Source: JADKFD01 sp964561825 | Lineage (GTDB): Bacteria; Pseudomonadota; Gammaproteobacteria; Xanthomonadales; SZUA-5 | Reading direction: 5' to 3' | NCBI GenBank assembly: GCA_964561825.1 | Contig: CAZLSB010000036.1 | Coordinates: 1 to 22,634 of the forward strand | Length of the DNA stretch: 22,634 bases | Part shown: piece after piece, positions 7,175 to 15,340 of the stretch | Numbering within the stretch: position 1 is the first letter of the stretch | How the letters are laid out: every line of letters starts with the position of its first letter | The notes under the pieces: model-generated | The model's input: the letters and a program-made list of their open reading frames with translations, nothing else | What the model was told of the DNA's origin: nothing | Databases searched by the model: none | Made by a program: the position numbers and the translations under genes

Positions 7175-8935
7175 TCACTCGCCCGTTTGCAAACGCCACA
7201 ATTTGGCGTAGTGGCCATTATTTGCGATTAGGGATTCGTGGCTGCCTGATTCAATGATCTGGCCTGATTCCAAAACGTGAATGGTGTCGGCGTGGCGCAC
7301 GGTTGACAGCCGGTGGGCGACGACCAAGACACTGCGGCTGCGGGCACTGCGCAGCGAGTGCGCGATGGCCGCTTCCGTTTGATTGTCGATGGCGCTGGTG
7401 GCTTCGTCTAGCACCAAGATCAGCGGGTTGCGATACAGTGCCCGCGCCAGGGCAATGCGCTGGCGCTGGCCGCCAGATAGTTCGGCGCCGCCTTCGCCCA
7501 CTGCATGCTGATAGGACTTGGGCAAAGTAACAATAAATTCATGGGCTTGCGCCTCGCGCGCAGCGGCTTCCACGCGTGCCATATCGGGCAGAGTTTCGCC
7601 ATAAGCGATGTTGTCTGCCACGCTGCCATCGGTCAAAAAAGGCTCTTGGCCCACATAGGCGATGCGTGCACGCAGCCCGGCCGGATCGATTCCTGCGATG
7701 TCGACTGTATCGATCAATACGCGCCCGGATTGTGGGTCTAGAAAACGCAGTAGCAGTTTGAGCAGCGTGCTCTTGCCACTGCCGGTGCTGCCCACCAGCG
7801 CGACGGTTGCACCGGCGGGAAGGTCGAAACTGACGTCGCCCAGCGCTGGGCGCTCACCATAGGCAAAATGCACATGCTCAAAGCGCAATTCGCCGCGTGC
7901 GTTCACCGGCAATTTTCCGGAAGATTTAACTGGCGTAGGCGTGTCGAGTAAATCCAAAACCCGCTGTACCGAGGCCATCGCACGATTGTATAAATCGGTC
8001 ATATCGGCCAAACGTGTCATCGGCCACAACAAGCGCTGCGTCAGATAAACCAGCGCCGAATAACTGCCTACGCCGAGCTTCTCATTCAGCGTTAACCAAC
8101 CGCCATATAACAAAGTGGCAACAAAACCCAACAGAATCGCGATGCGAATAACTGGGGTGATCGCCGCGGCAAATAAAATGGCATCGGCATTTCGTTGTCG
8201 ATAAGCATCCGAAGCTTGGCGCAAATGCTCCGCTTCAAAACGCTCGGCGGTGTAGGCTTGAATGGTGGCCATGCCACGTAGATTATTATCTAAACGCGCC
8301 GACAGCGTGGCGGCCGCTTCGCGCGCGGCGGTATAACGCGGGGCTAATCGAGTTTGAAACCAGAATGCGCCGATGACGATCAACGGCACCGGAAGAATCG
8401 CCAAAAACGCCAGCGTAGGCGTTAGCACAAAAAACACCGCGCCGACCAATACGGTAGAAATGGCGACCTGAATCAGATCATTGGCGCCAGTATTCAGAAA
8501 ACGCTCAATTTGGTTAACGTCTTCATTGAGCAAGGCCATTAAGCGCCCACTGCGGGCTTTGCTGATGGCATCCGGTGGCAAACACTGCAGATGCTCATAA
8601 GCGCCTTGCCGCAGGCCGTGTTGCACATCCTGCGCCAGTCCGCGCCAATTCAGTGCGTATAGGTATTCGAATAGCGATTCAAACAACCAGATAACCGCAG
8701 TTAACGCGGTCAGCCACCACAATTGCGTCATCGGCTCGATAATGCCCAAGCCGGCCAGGAAGGATTCGCGTTGGTTGACCACCACATCAACCGCAACGCC
8801 GATCAACAACTCCGGCAGCACGTCGAAGAACTTGTTCAAAACCGAATAGATGCTGGCGCGTATCGCGCGTGCACGATGAGGCGCCGCGTAGCCATACAGG
8901 CGTAGCAGCGGATGTGTGATTGGCAATGATTTCAT
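7175..8935 (-). CDS. MsbA-type ABC exporter half-transporter
   Basis: 586 residues with an N-terminal six-helix ABC transmembrane domain (about 20-320) fused to a nucleotide-binding domain. Walker A GSTGSGKST is near 379-387, the signature LSGGQRQR near 483, Walker B ILVLDEATSAID just after 500, and the switch VVAHRLSTV follows. It should work as a homodimer in the inner membrane, exporting lipids, drugs or peptides. Substrate and direction beyond 'export' cannot be read from sequence. It lacks an N-terminal C39 peptidase domain, so it is not a bacteriocin processing exporter. The gene stands alone; the start ATG has only a weak Shine-Dalgarno. Confidence 0.92.
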   Translation of the reverse strand: MKSLPITHPLLRLYGYAAPHRARAIRASIYSVLNKFFDVLPELLIGVAVDVVVNQRESFLAGLGIIEPMTQLWWLTALTAVIWLFESLFEYLYALNWRGLAQDVQHGLRQGAYEHLQCLPPDAISKARSGRLMALLNEDVNQIERFLNTGANDLIQVAISTVLVGAVFFVLTPTLAFLAILPVPLIVIGAFWFQTRLAPRYTAAREAAATLSARLDNNLRGMATIQAYTAERFEAEHLRQASDAYRQRNADAILFAAAITPVIRIAILLGFVATLLYGGWLTLNEKLGVGSYSALVYLTQRLLWPMTRLADMTDLYNRAMASVQRVLDLLDTPTPVKSSGKLPVNARGELRFEHVHFAYGERPALGDVSFDLPAGATVALVGSTGSGKSTLLKLLLRFLDPQSGRVLIDTVDIAGIDPAGLRARIAYVGQEPFLTDGSVADNIAYGETLPDMARVEAAAREAQAHEFIVTLPKSYQHAVGEGGAELSGGQRQRIALARALYRNPLILVLDEATSAIDNQTEAAIAHSLRSARSRSVLVVAHRLSTVRHADTIHVLESGQIIESGSHESLIANNGHYAKLWRLQTGE

Positions 8936-8979
8936 CGCGTGATGATGGCAGAGCGATGGCGGGGTTTGAGGGCTGGTGG

Positions 8980-9146
8980 TAGCCCGGATGTTTCATACAT
9001 TGCACGCGCCCTCGCTAGTCTATTGGCCGCACAAGGGATTTTCCTCAGTCGGCCATATCGCCCGATATGGCGCTTGTGCGGAAAAATCCCTTGTGCGAGC
9101 AATATCCTGCGCGATCATCGCGCGAATTCATGCAACGTTCGGGCTA
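8980..9146 (+). repeat. Dispersed palindromic repeat, full-length copy
   Basis: Ends TAGCCCGGATGTTTCAT (8980) and ATGCAACGTTCGGGCTA (to 9146) are inverted repeats with mismatches. Inside, CACAAGGGATTTTCC (9030-9044) pairs with GGAAAAATCCCTTGTG (9080-9095), and the loop holds a further palindrome, GCCATATCG-CC-CGATATGGC (9052-9071). The element can form nested hairpins and has no coding capacity. The same core, about 118 bp, occurs at 2191-2308. It fits a MITE or a REP-like intergenic element. Confidence 0.8.
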
Positions 9147-9158
9147 GCGTTGAGATTG

Positions 9159-9269
9159 AGGCCCCGTAGGGACCAAAGGTGGGTAGAAAAAAGGCATCAA
9201 GAACTCGGCGTCCCGTAGGGATGCAACTTGACAGACACGCCGTGCTACCGACATTACGTCCCGACGGGA
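9159..9269. repeat. Three short CCCGTAGGG-type mini-hairpins
   Basis: CCCCGTAGGGAC (around 9162-9173), TCCCGTAGGGA (9211-9221) and TCCCGACGGGA (9259-9269) recur about every 50 bases. Each is a tiny palindrome with a GTA or A centre. They follow directly after the dispersed repeat and may be a degraded repeat array. No function is evident. Confidence 0.4.
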
Positions 9270-9389
9270 ATAAACATGCGGGCAAGGCAGTTGGGCCCAG
9301 TCACAGCCCCCCAATTTTGCTTTTCTGCAATGGAGCATGCCAGCAGCTTATCCACCCCATAATCCCCGCACCGTCTTGGGCGTTCGCGT

Positions 9390-11750
9390 ATGGCTCTCCT
9401 CTCGCTGGACCGCTTGTTCGCACCACGTTCGATTGCGCTGATTGGCGCGAGTGATCAGCCAGATTCGCTGGGCACCGCGTTCACCCGGCAGGTACTCAAC
9501 GCCGCTTTTGCCGGCGAAATTCATCTGGTCAATCGTCATCGCGATCAGGTGTATGGGCAAAGTTGTTTGCGTGATGCGGCCGATCTGCCGATCGGCGTGG
9601 ATTTGGCGCTGGTTCTGGCGCCATGGGCCAGCGTTGCGGAAATTATCGAAACCCTGGCCAGTCGTGGTTGCGGCGGGGCCGTGATCGTGGGTATCGCCAC
9701 CGAAACCGGTTGGCCGTGGGCGTCAAAACTGAGTCTGCTCAAGCGCTTGCGCAAACAGGTCAGTCGTAGCGGCTTACGCATCATTGGTCCCGCCAGTCAG
9801 GGCATTACGTTGGCGCGCAGCGGCCTCAATTTAAGTCTCTGTCCGGCCTTGCCACCGCCCGGCGGGATCGGTTTTGTGTCGACTTCCGGCGCCGTTTCAG
9901 GAGTGATCGCCGATTGGGCTGCAATGCGTGGCATAGGCATGTCGGCGTTGATCAGTTTGGGCGACGAAATCGACGTGGATATCGCCGCTTGTTTGGACTG
10001 GTTTGCGCAGCATGCAGCCACGCGCGCGGTGCTGGTGCATGTGGAGCAACTGCCGCATGCGCGCCGCTTTTTGTCGGCCGCGCGGGCCTTGGCCTTCCGC
10101 AAACCATTGGTGATTTTGAAGCCGCACGAGGCGGGTCGCTCACCTTTCGATCCGGTCGCCGGTTTATCAGATGCGGTGCACCGCGCCGCCTTCATCCGCG
10201 CCGGAATGTTGCAAGCCAATGATTTAGAGGAGTTTTGTGCGGCGGCGAATGTGGATCTGCCCGCTTGGCCGCATGCCGGACAGCGCTTTGCGATAGCCGG
10301 TAACGGCAGTGCTTTGGGTGCATTGGCGGCTGACGCGGTGCAAAGTTCTGGCGGCGGCTTGGCGCAGCCATCGGCGGAAACGCTCAAACGCTTACGTGCT
10401 CTGTTGCCAGCGCGCACGCCGATTGGCAATCCCTTGGATCTGATGCGCGACGCCGGGCCGGCGCGGTATGCGGGTGCAACCGATGCACTGAGTGTGGATG
10501 CGGGCGTCGATGTGGTGTTGCTGTTGCACCATCCGACCAGTTTCAGCAGTGGCACTGACATCGCGCAAGCCCTGCATCCGGTTGAATCCGGACAGGCGCT
10601 GGTTTTGGCGGCGTTTGCCGGTGCCGAACAACAACAGGCGCGAAGGATTTTGGGTGAACGCGGCATTGCTGCATTTCCAACACCGGAAGCTGCGGTGCGG
10701 GCCTATGGTTTGAATCGCCGTTATTTCCGCCAAAAGACCGAATTGATGGAAACGCCACCGCCGCTATTGCGCTGGCCTGTTTTAGATGTGGACGCAATTA
10801 ATAGCGTGGTCATGCGCATGGGCAGCGATTCGCAGCGCTTGGGTCAGGCCTTATTGGCATTGATAGGGATTGAAATTGGTCAGTTAAATAATACCGACGG
10901 CGCGTTGCCGAGTATCGGACTGCGAACTCACCCTACGCTGGGCCCGTACGCCATCGCACAAAGTCAGGTTTCGCGACATATAGAGTGTTTACCACTGGAT
11001 CGCTTACGGGTCGATCGTCTGATCGATTTGGGTTGGCCGGCCGATCAAGTGAGTTTGGATGTGCGAGCCACACTGCAAGGCCATTTATTATTAATGGCAG
11101 AATTGCTGCTGGCGCGCACTGAAATCCTCCAAATCGAGCTGGAAGGCATAAATGAAACCGCCAACGGTGAAATTGCAGCGCGGCTCTTGTTTGATTGGAA
11201 TTCGCGCGCGCAGCGACCTATCGCGGCTTTTGCTAGTTACCCGTGGTCGATCGCCACGCCTATCGTATTGGCCGATGGGCAAACCCTCACCCTGCGTGCA
11301 ATCCGCGCTGAAGACGAACACGCCCTGCAAATTGGTTTTACCCAGCTCAGTCCTGATGAAGTGCGCATGCGTTTTATGTATCCGCTGAAAGCGATGACCC
11401 ACGATCTGGGCGCACGGCTCACGCAACTAGATTATGATCGCGAAATCGCATTAGTATTAGCCGATTTACAACCGCCGGGCCAATCCCGATTATTTGGCGT
11501 GGTACGCGCCAGCTTTGCCCCTGGCCTTAGTACTGCCGAATTCGCGATCGTAATTCCCAAACAACTGAGCGGGCAGGGCTTAGGCCGGCGACTATTAACT
11601 CGCATTATGGAGCTCAGTCGGCAAGCCGGCGTGCGCAGTATGTACGGCGATACGCTGCCAGAAAACCAAGCCATGCGTGCATTGGCGCGCAAACTGGGTT
11701 TCCGCGAAGAACTGAAAGACCATTTGATTCGCCTGACCCGCGATTTATAG
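9390..11750 (+). CDS. Pat/PatZ-type protein acyltransferase with reduced ATP-grasp region
   Basis: 786 residues. An acyl-CoA-synthetase (NDP-forming)-like CoA-binding Rossmann domain opens it (RSIALIGAS near residue 13), followed by succinyl-CoA-synthetase-like flavodoxin subdomains (GFVSTSGAVSG, AIAGNGSALG, GNPLDLM) to about residue 440. A C-terminal GNAT domain starts near residue 628 (LTLRAIRAED) and carries the acetyl-CoA loop QGLGRR near 729. This order is that of PatZ/Pat enzymes, which acetylate lysines of acetyl-CoA synthetase and other metabolic enzymes. Such proteins usually run to about 880-900 residues. Here the ATP-grasp part (about 450-620) is short and I cannot find the usual HKSDVGGV-like segment. 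The start is the ATG at 9390 with a poor Shine-Dalgarno. Confidence 0.88.
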   Translation: MALLSLDRLFAPRSIALIGASDQPDSLGTAFTRQVLNAAFAGEIHLVNRHRDQVYGQSCLRDAADLPIGVDLALVLAPWASVAEIIETLASRGCGGAVIVGIATETGWPWASKLSLLKRLRKQVSRSGLRIIGPASQGITLARSGLNLSLCPALPPPGGIGFVSTSGAVSGVIADWAAMRGIGMSALISLGDEIDVDIAACLDWFAQHAATRAVLVHVEQLPHARRFLSAARALAFRKPLVILKPHEAGRSPFDPVAGLSDAVHRAAFIRAGMLQANDLEEFCAAANVDLPAWPHAGQRFAIAGNGSALGALAADAVQSSGGGLAQPSAETLKRLRALLPARTPIGNPLDLMRDAGPARYAGATDALSVDAGVDVVLLLHHPTSFSSGTDIAQALHPVESGQALVLAAFAGAEQQQARRILGERGIAAFPTPEAAVRAYGLNRRYFRQKTELMETPPPLLRWPVLDVDAINSVVMRMGSDSQRLGQALLALIGIEIGQLNNTDGALPSIGLRTHPTLGPYAIAQSQVSRHIECLPLDRLRVDRLIDLGWPADQVSLDVRATLQGHLLLMAELLLARTEILQIELEGINETANGEIAARLLFDWNSRAQRPIAAFASYPWSIATPIVLADGQTLTLRAIRAEDEHALQIGFTQLSPDEVRMRFMYPLKAMTHDLGARLTQLDYDREIALVLADLQPPGQSRLFGVVRASFAPGLSTAEFAIVIPKQLSGQGLGRRLLTRIMELSRQAGVRSMYGDTLPENQAMRALARKLGFREELKDHLIRLTRDL

Positions 11751-11953
11751 TCGGTGTTTTCAGTTGGTCTAAAATCCGCGTAGATGGAACTGCCAGAGGC
11801 AGTGGTGGAGATTAGCGCGAATCGCGCCGCGCACTGGTGGGTACGCGCGCGCGGAAAAGCGTTGGCGATGACGCAACTGCGCTCCGAACCCGATGGCAGT
11901 ATGGGACGGCATAGCTGCCGCGATCGGTTACGCCAGGGTCCGAAATCTTCGGA

Positions 11954-12451
11954 TCAGCTGGCGAATTCCTTGCGCAACCATTTGTCGAGCATGCGTTTTT
12001 CGTAGCGCAAGGCATCGCTGCTACGTCCCGGGGAACTGGCGTCGAAACCGAGATCGCGCAAATCAGCTTGCCCCGATTTCAGCACCGTGCCAGCGGCATT
12101 GCGCAAGCTGTAGTTCAGTTTGATGCGGGGCGGATAGAGGCCGGTCACTGTGCGCACATCGTACAAGCTGGGGTCGATGTTCGGCAGGTGATCGCCGGCC
12201 AGATCGATATCGGTGAATTCAATCAGCAGCGTCTGGCCATCCTGCACATAGCGCGCGGCACGCTTTTCGGTGTGCTTGCGCAAGCCTTGCAGGTTTGGAT
12301 TGTCCTCTGGCGCCGAGCGCGCGTGGCGAATGTTGACGTCAGTGAATTTCTCTGGCGCGACAAACTCCACACTCACCGGGCCCTCTGCCGCCTGCAGCGA
12401 CGCGCCAGAAAAAACCAACAACGCTGCCAGCCATCGAATTGAGACGCTCAT
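11954..12451 (-). CDS. DUF3016 domain periplasmic protein
   Basis: 165 residues. A signal peptide (SIRWLAALLVFSGASLQA, cleaved before AEG) indicates export. The mature part begins VSVEFVAPEKFTDVNIRH and ends in RYEKRMLDKWLRKEFA, both typical of the DUF3016 family seen in gammaproteobacteria. The function is unknown. The start is well supported: AAAGGAG lies a few bases before the ATG. The ATP-grasp/GNAT gene upstream on the other strand converges with it; a small hairpin TCCGAAATCTTCGGA at 11939-11953 lies immediately after the stop but has no T-run. Confidence 0.85.
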   Translation of the reverse strand: MSVSIRWLAALLVFSGASLQAAEGPVSVEFVAPEKFTDVNIRHARSAPEDNPNLQGLRKHTEKRAARYVQDGQTLLIEFTDIDLAGDHLPNIDPSLYDVRTVTGLYPPRIKLNYSLRNAAGTVLKSGQADLRDLGFDASSPGRSSDALRYEKRMLDKWLRKEFAS

Positions 12452-12549
12452 ATCCGCTCCTTTAGCTATCTAGTCACTGCAGCAAGCTAACATGCTCGAA
12501 CCGTGGCAGTGTTAATCCAGAGCTTCACCGGCTGCGCGTGGCTGCGTCT

Positions 12550-12620
12550 TGTGGAAGCGCGCTTGCGCGCGGCGCTGATGAAACACAAAAATCCGCATCG
12601 CGAGCAAGCTCGCTACCACA
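12550..12620. repeat. REPIN-like pair of inverted REP sequences
   Basis: TGTGGAAGCGCGCTTGCGCG (12550-12569) and CGCGAGCAAGCTCGCTACCACA (12599-12620) are inverted copies. Each is itself a GCG-rich hairpin of the AGCGAGCTTGCTCGC type known from Pseudomonas-like REPs. About 29 bp separate them. The pair lies between the divergently transcribed DUF3016 and ArsS genes, 114 bp before the latter. Confidence 0.7.
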
Positions 12621-12733
12621 TCAGTTTGACTCGCACCCCAGCTTCACCTCGTACAGGCTAGGTTGGCAATGTAGCAACGCGGCCGTTCTGGCATGATGGT
12701 GCGAGCTCGCATATCCATACTTTAAGGACCCTT

Positions 12734-13681
12734 ATGCACGATACTTGGCCTTTGTTGCGCGCGCGTCCATTTCCAAGTATCGAGCGCGAGCGCATTGATA
12801 CTTTGCAATTGAATCTGGGTTATCTGTGCAATTTGAGTTGCATTCATTGCCACGTGAATGCCGGACCGCGGCGCACGGAGTTAATGGATCTGGCCACCAT
12901 GCAGCTCGCTTTGGAAGTTGCGCAAAAGCGTGGTATTGCCAAGTTTGATTTAACTGGTGGCTCACCAGAAATGAATCCGCATTTTCGCTGGTTGGTCACT
13001 GCGGCGCGCCAGCTGGGCATTCAGGTGATGGATCGATTAAATCCAACGATCATTGAGGAGCCAGGCTACGAATGGGTCGCCGATTTTTTGGCCGAGAACA
13101 AGGTCGAATTAGTGGCTTCATTGCCCTGTCATAGCCAAGCTAATGTCGATGAGCAGCGCGGGGATGGCGTATTTGAATCTTCAATTAAAGCCTTGCAAAA
13201 ACTGAATACATTGGGATATGGCAAGCGCGATGATCTGTCGCTGAATTTAATATACAACCCAAACGGGGCATTTTTGCCACCCGCGCAGCAACTGCTTGAA
13301 AAGGACTACAAGCGTTTGCTGATGGACAACTTCGCAATCGAGTTTAATGCCTTGTATACGCTGGCCAATATGCCGATTCAGCGTTTTGGATCGTGGCTGG
13401 TATCCAAAGGCAAGTTTGACGAGTATCTGGAAAAACTCGTCAGCTCACATCGCGACGAAAATCTTGCCAACGTGATGTGTCGATTTCTGGTTAGCGTCGA
13501 TTATCAGGGCGATATCTATGACTGCGACTTCAATCAAATGCTGAAGCTGCCCATAGGCGGCGAGCGCATGCATTTAAGGGATCTGCTGAACGCGCCGCTG
13601 CCTCGCAAGATTGCGGTCGCCGGGCATTGTTATGGTTGCACGGCTGGGCAAGGATCAAGCTGCGGTGGTGCGCTGGTTTGA
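12734..13681 (+). CDS. arsS: ArsS-type radical SAM protein (arsenosugar biosynthesis family)
   Basis: 315 residues. The radical SAM cluster motif CNLSCIHC (C32, C36, C39) is followed by HVNAGPRRTE and DLTGGSPEMNPHF, which characterise the ArsS family with its C-terminal DUF3641 domain. The C-terminus carries another Cys cluster, GHCYGCTAGQGSSCGG (C299, C302, C310). In the family, ArsS acts after ArsM to build the arsenosugar carbon skeleton with a 5'-deoxyadenosyl radical. Some family members use selenocysteine near the C-terminus; here I see only Cys codons. The Shine-Dalgarno AAGGA lies before the ATG. No arsM, arsR or other arsenic gene is beside it, so the role in arsenic handling is inferred from family only. 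Confidence 0.88.
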   Translation: MHDTWPLLRARPFPSIERERIDTLQLNLGYLCNLSCIHCHVNAGPRRTELMDLATMQLALEVAQKRGIAKFDLTGGSPEMNPHFRWLVTAARQLGIQVMDRLNPTIIEEPGYEWVADFLAENKVELVASLPCHSQANVDEQRGDGVFESSIKALQKLNTLGYGKRDDLSLNLIYNPNGAFLPPAQQLLEKDYKRLLMDNFAIEFNALYTLANMPIQRFGSWLVSKGKFDEYLEKLVSSHRDENLANVMCRFLVSVDYQGDIYDCDFNQMLKLPIGGERMHLRDLLNAPLPRKIAVAGHCYGCTAGQGSSCGGALV

Positions 13682-13730
13682 GCTGCGAGGGCGTTTGCCG
13701 CAGGCAGCGCGAGCTGTAAACAGGCGGGGC

Positions 13731-13860
13731 CGCTTTTCGTGAGTTTGGACTTGTCCAAACGCCGCTGCTTCGGCTTTTCGCGCGTTTTGCCGGCGTAACG
13801 GAAACGACGGCGAACAGCAACTGCAAAAAGGGTTCGGACAAGTCCGAACCCACAAAAGCT
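13731..13860. repeat. REPIN-like element with two GTCCGAAC-type hairpins
   Basis: Near the left end is GTTTGGACTTGTCCAAAC (13743-13760). Near the right end is GGTTCGGACAAGTCCGAACC (13831-13850). Each is a strong hairpin, and the two ends are inverted relative to each other together with their flanks (GCTTTT-GTG-G on the left, its complement on the right). It lies between the convergent arsS and M16 genes, so besides being a mobile repeat it may end transcription from both sides. Confidence 0.75.
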
Positions 13861-13929
13861 GCGCGCCGGTGCTCAATGACTTATTGCATGTTCGGTGGGG
13901 GCGTGCGGGCTAGCGCTTTGTTAGCCGCC

Positions 13930-15330
13930 CTATTTAAAACCGTAATCCTTGAGCTGCTCGACCACAGCTTGATCACCCACCACGACGATCGACTGCGCTT
14001 TTGGATCATAATATTTGCGCCCCATTGCTTGCACTTGTTTGGCGTCCACTTCGCGCACTTTTGGCACAAATTCACCCAGGAACTCGGGTGGCAGACCGAC
14101 CAGCCAATTATTTGCCAAGGTGGATGCCACGGCGCCCTGTAATTGGTTGCTGATCAAATAACCACCGGCGACATAACGCTTATTCATTTGCATTTCGTCG
14201 TCGCTAACGGCCTCGCTACCGATGCGTTTGTATTCGGCAAAGAACTCGCCAAGTGCCGCGCCAGTGACTTCATTGCGCACGTCGGCTGATGCAATCAGTG
14301 CGCCACCCTGGCTTTGCGCGCGGTAACCCACACCAGCACCGTAGGTGTAGCCTTTATCTTCGCGCAGATTCTGCATCAAACGGCTGCTGAAACCGCCGCC
14401 GAGAATAGTGCTAGTCAGGCGCAGCGCGATATAGTCGGGGTTGGTCGCCGAAACGGCCGGCCTTCCAATACGCACGCTTGATTGCACGCTGCCGTCGCGA
14501 TCTAAATGCACGAAAGTTGGCTTCATCTTGCCGGACGGCGGAGTCGTCTGCGCTAGCGCATCACCATCGACGGTCCAATCACCCAATGCCGCTTTGGCTA
14601 ACTTGAAGGCATTATCCTTATCGATACGCCCACTAATGACTAACAAGGCTTTGTCCGGACGCAGGCGCGTCGCATACGCTGCTTTCAGCTTTTCTTGCGT
14701 TACCGCATTAATGCCAGCTTCCGTCGCTTGCGTGCGGGCATACGGATGCTCGCCATAGACCGCGCTTAAAATAGCGCGTTCGGCGCGAAAGCCCGGTTGT
14801 GCTTCTGCCGCTTTCAACCCTTGCAGTGCATTGGCTTTCGTGAGCACAATTTCGTTTTCTGGAAAACTCGGGCTGCGGGCGATTTCGCTGAGCAAATCCA
14901 TCATCGGCTCAGCTTGCGAGGCCACCGCATTGGCGACCAAAGTGAGGCCGTCATTACTCGCGTAGGCACCCACTGATCCGCCATAACCCTGCGCAGTTTC
15001 GGCGATGTCTTTCGAATCACGTTTTTTGGTGCCTTCACTGAGCATGGATGCCAGTGTTGATGCGAAACCTGGCATCGCGGCATCGTCAGCGGCCAATCCG
15101 GCATCTTTGAATGACAACACATAATCAACCCGTGGCACACCTTCGCGCGGCACTACCCAAACAGTGAGTCCATTATCTAGGGTCTGCTTGCTTATTTCTG
15201 GCACCGGTAAGGGTTTATCTGCCGCGTAAGCGGGTAAATCCTTGGGCAGTGCGATTTCGGCATGGACAGATGCAGCCAGCGTGGCGCTGATGACCAAGGC
15301 TAGCGCGGTTTTGCTAATGATTTTGATCAT
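13930..15330 (-). CDS. M16 peptidase family protein, non-catalytic subunit
   Basis: 466 residues from the ATG at 15330, where AAGGG precedes the start and a signal peptide (IISKTALALVISATLAASVHA) begins. An upstream in-frame ATG at 15393 would lie inside the preceding gene and give no better signal. The M16 fold is evident (LDNGLTVWVVPREGVPRVDYVLSF), but the zinc motif HxxEH is missing: the matching stretch reads PGFASTLASMLSEGT. The C-terminal half keeps the conserved GGGFSSRLMQNLREDKGYTY segment with the substrate-binding Arg and Tyr. This pattern is that of the inactive partner of heterodimeric M16 enzymes. It follows the catalytic gene with a 10-bp gap. A periplasmic location is expected. 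Confidence 0.9.
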   Translation of the reverse strand: MIKIISKTALALVISATLAASVHAEIALPKDLPAYAADKPLPVPEISKQTLDNGLTVWVVPREGVPRVDYVLSFKDAGLAADDAAMPGFASTLASMLSEGTKKRDSKDIAETAQGYGGSVGAYASNDGLTLVANAVASQAEPMMDLLSEIARSPSFPENEIVLTKANALQGLKAAEAQPGFRAERAILSAVYGEHPYARTQATEAGINAVTQEKLKAAYATRLRPDKALLVISGRIDKDNAFKLAKAALGDWTVDGDALAQTTPPSGKMKPTFVHLDRDGSVQSSVRIGRPAVSATNPDYIALRLTSTILGGGFSSRLMQNLREDKGYTYGAGVGYRAQSQGGALIASADVRNEVTGAALGEFFAEYKRIGSEAVSDDEMQMNKRYVAGGYLISNQLQGAVASTLANNWLVGLPPEFLGEFVPKVREVDAKQVQAMGRKYYDPKAQSIVVVGDQAVVEQLKDYGFK

Positions 15331-15340
15331 GATATGGCCC

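Noticed and set aside
7175..8935. Possible bacteriocin-exporting role for the ABC transporter
   Set aside because: There is no N-terminal C39 peptidase domain, no HlyD-type partner and no precursor peptide gene nearby.
11784..12005. 73-codon plus-strand frame after the Pat-type gene
   Set aside because: No ribosome binding site, no recognised domain, and its 3' part overlaps the DUF3016 gene on the other strand.
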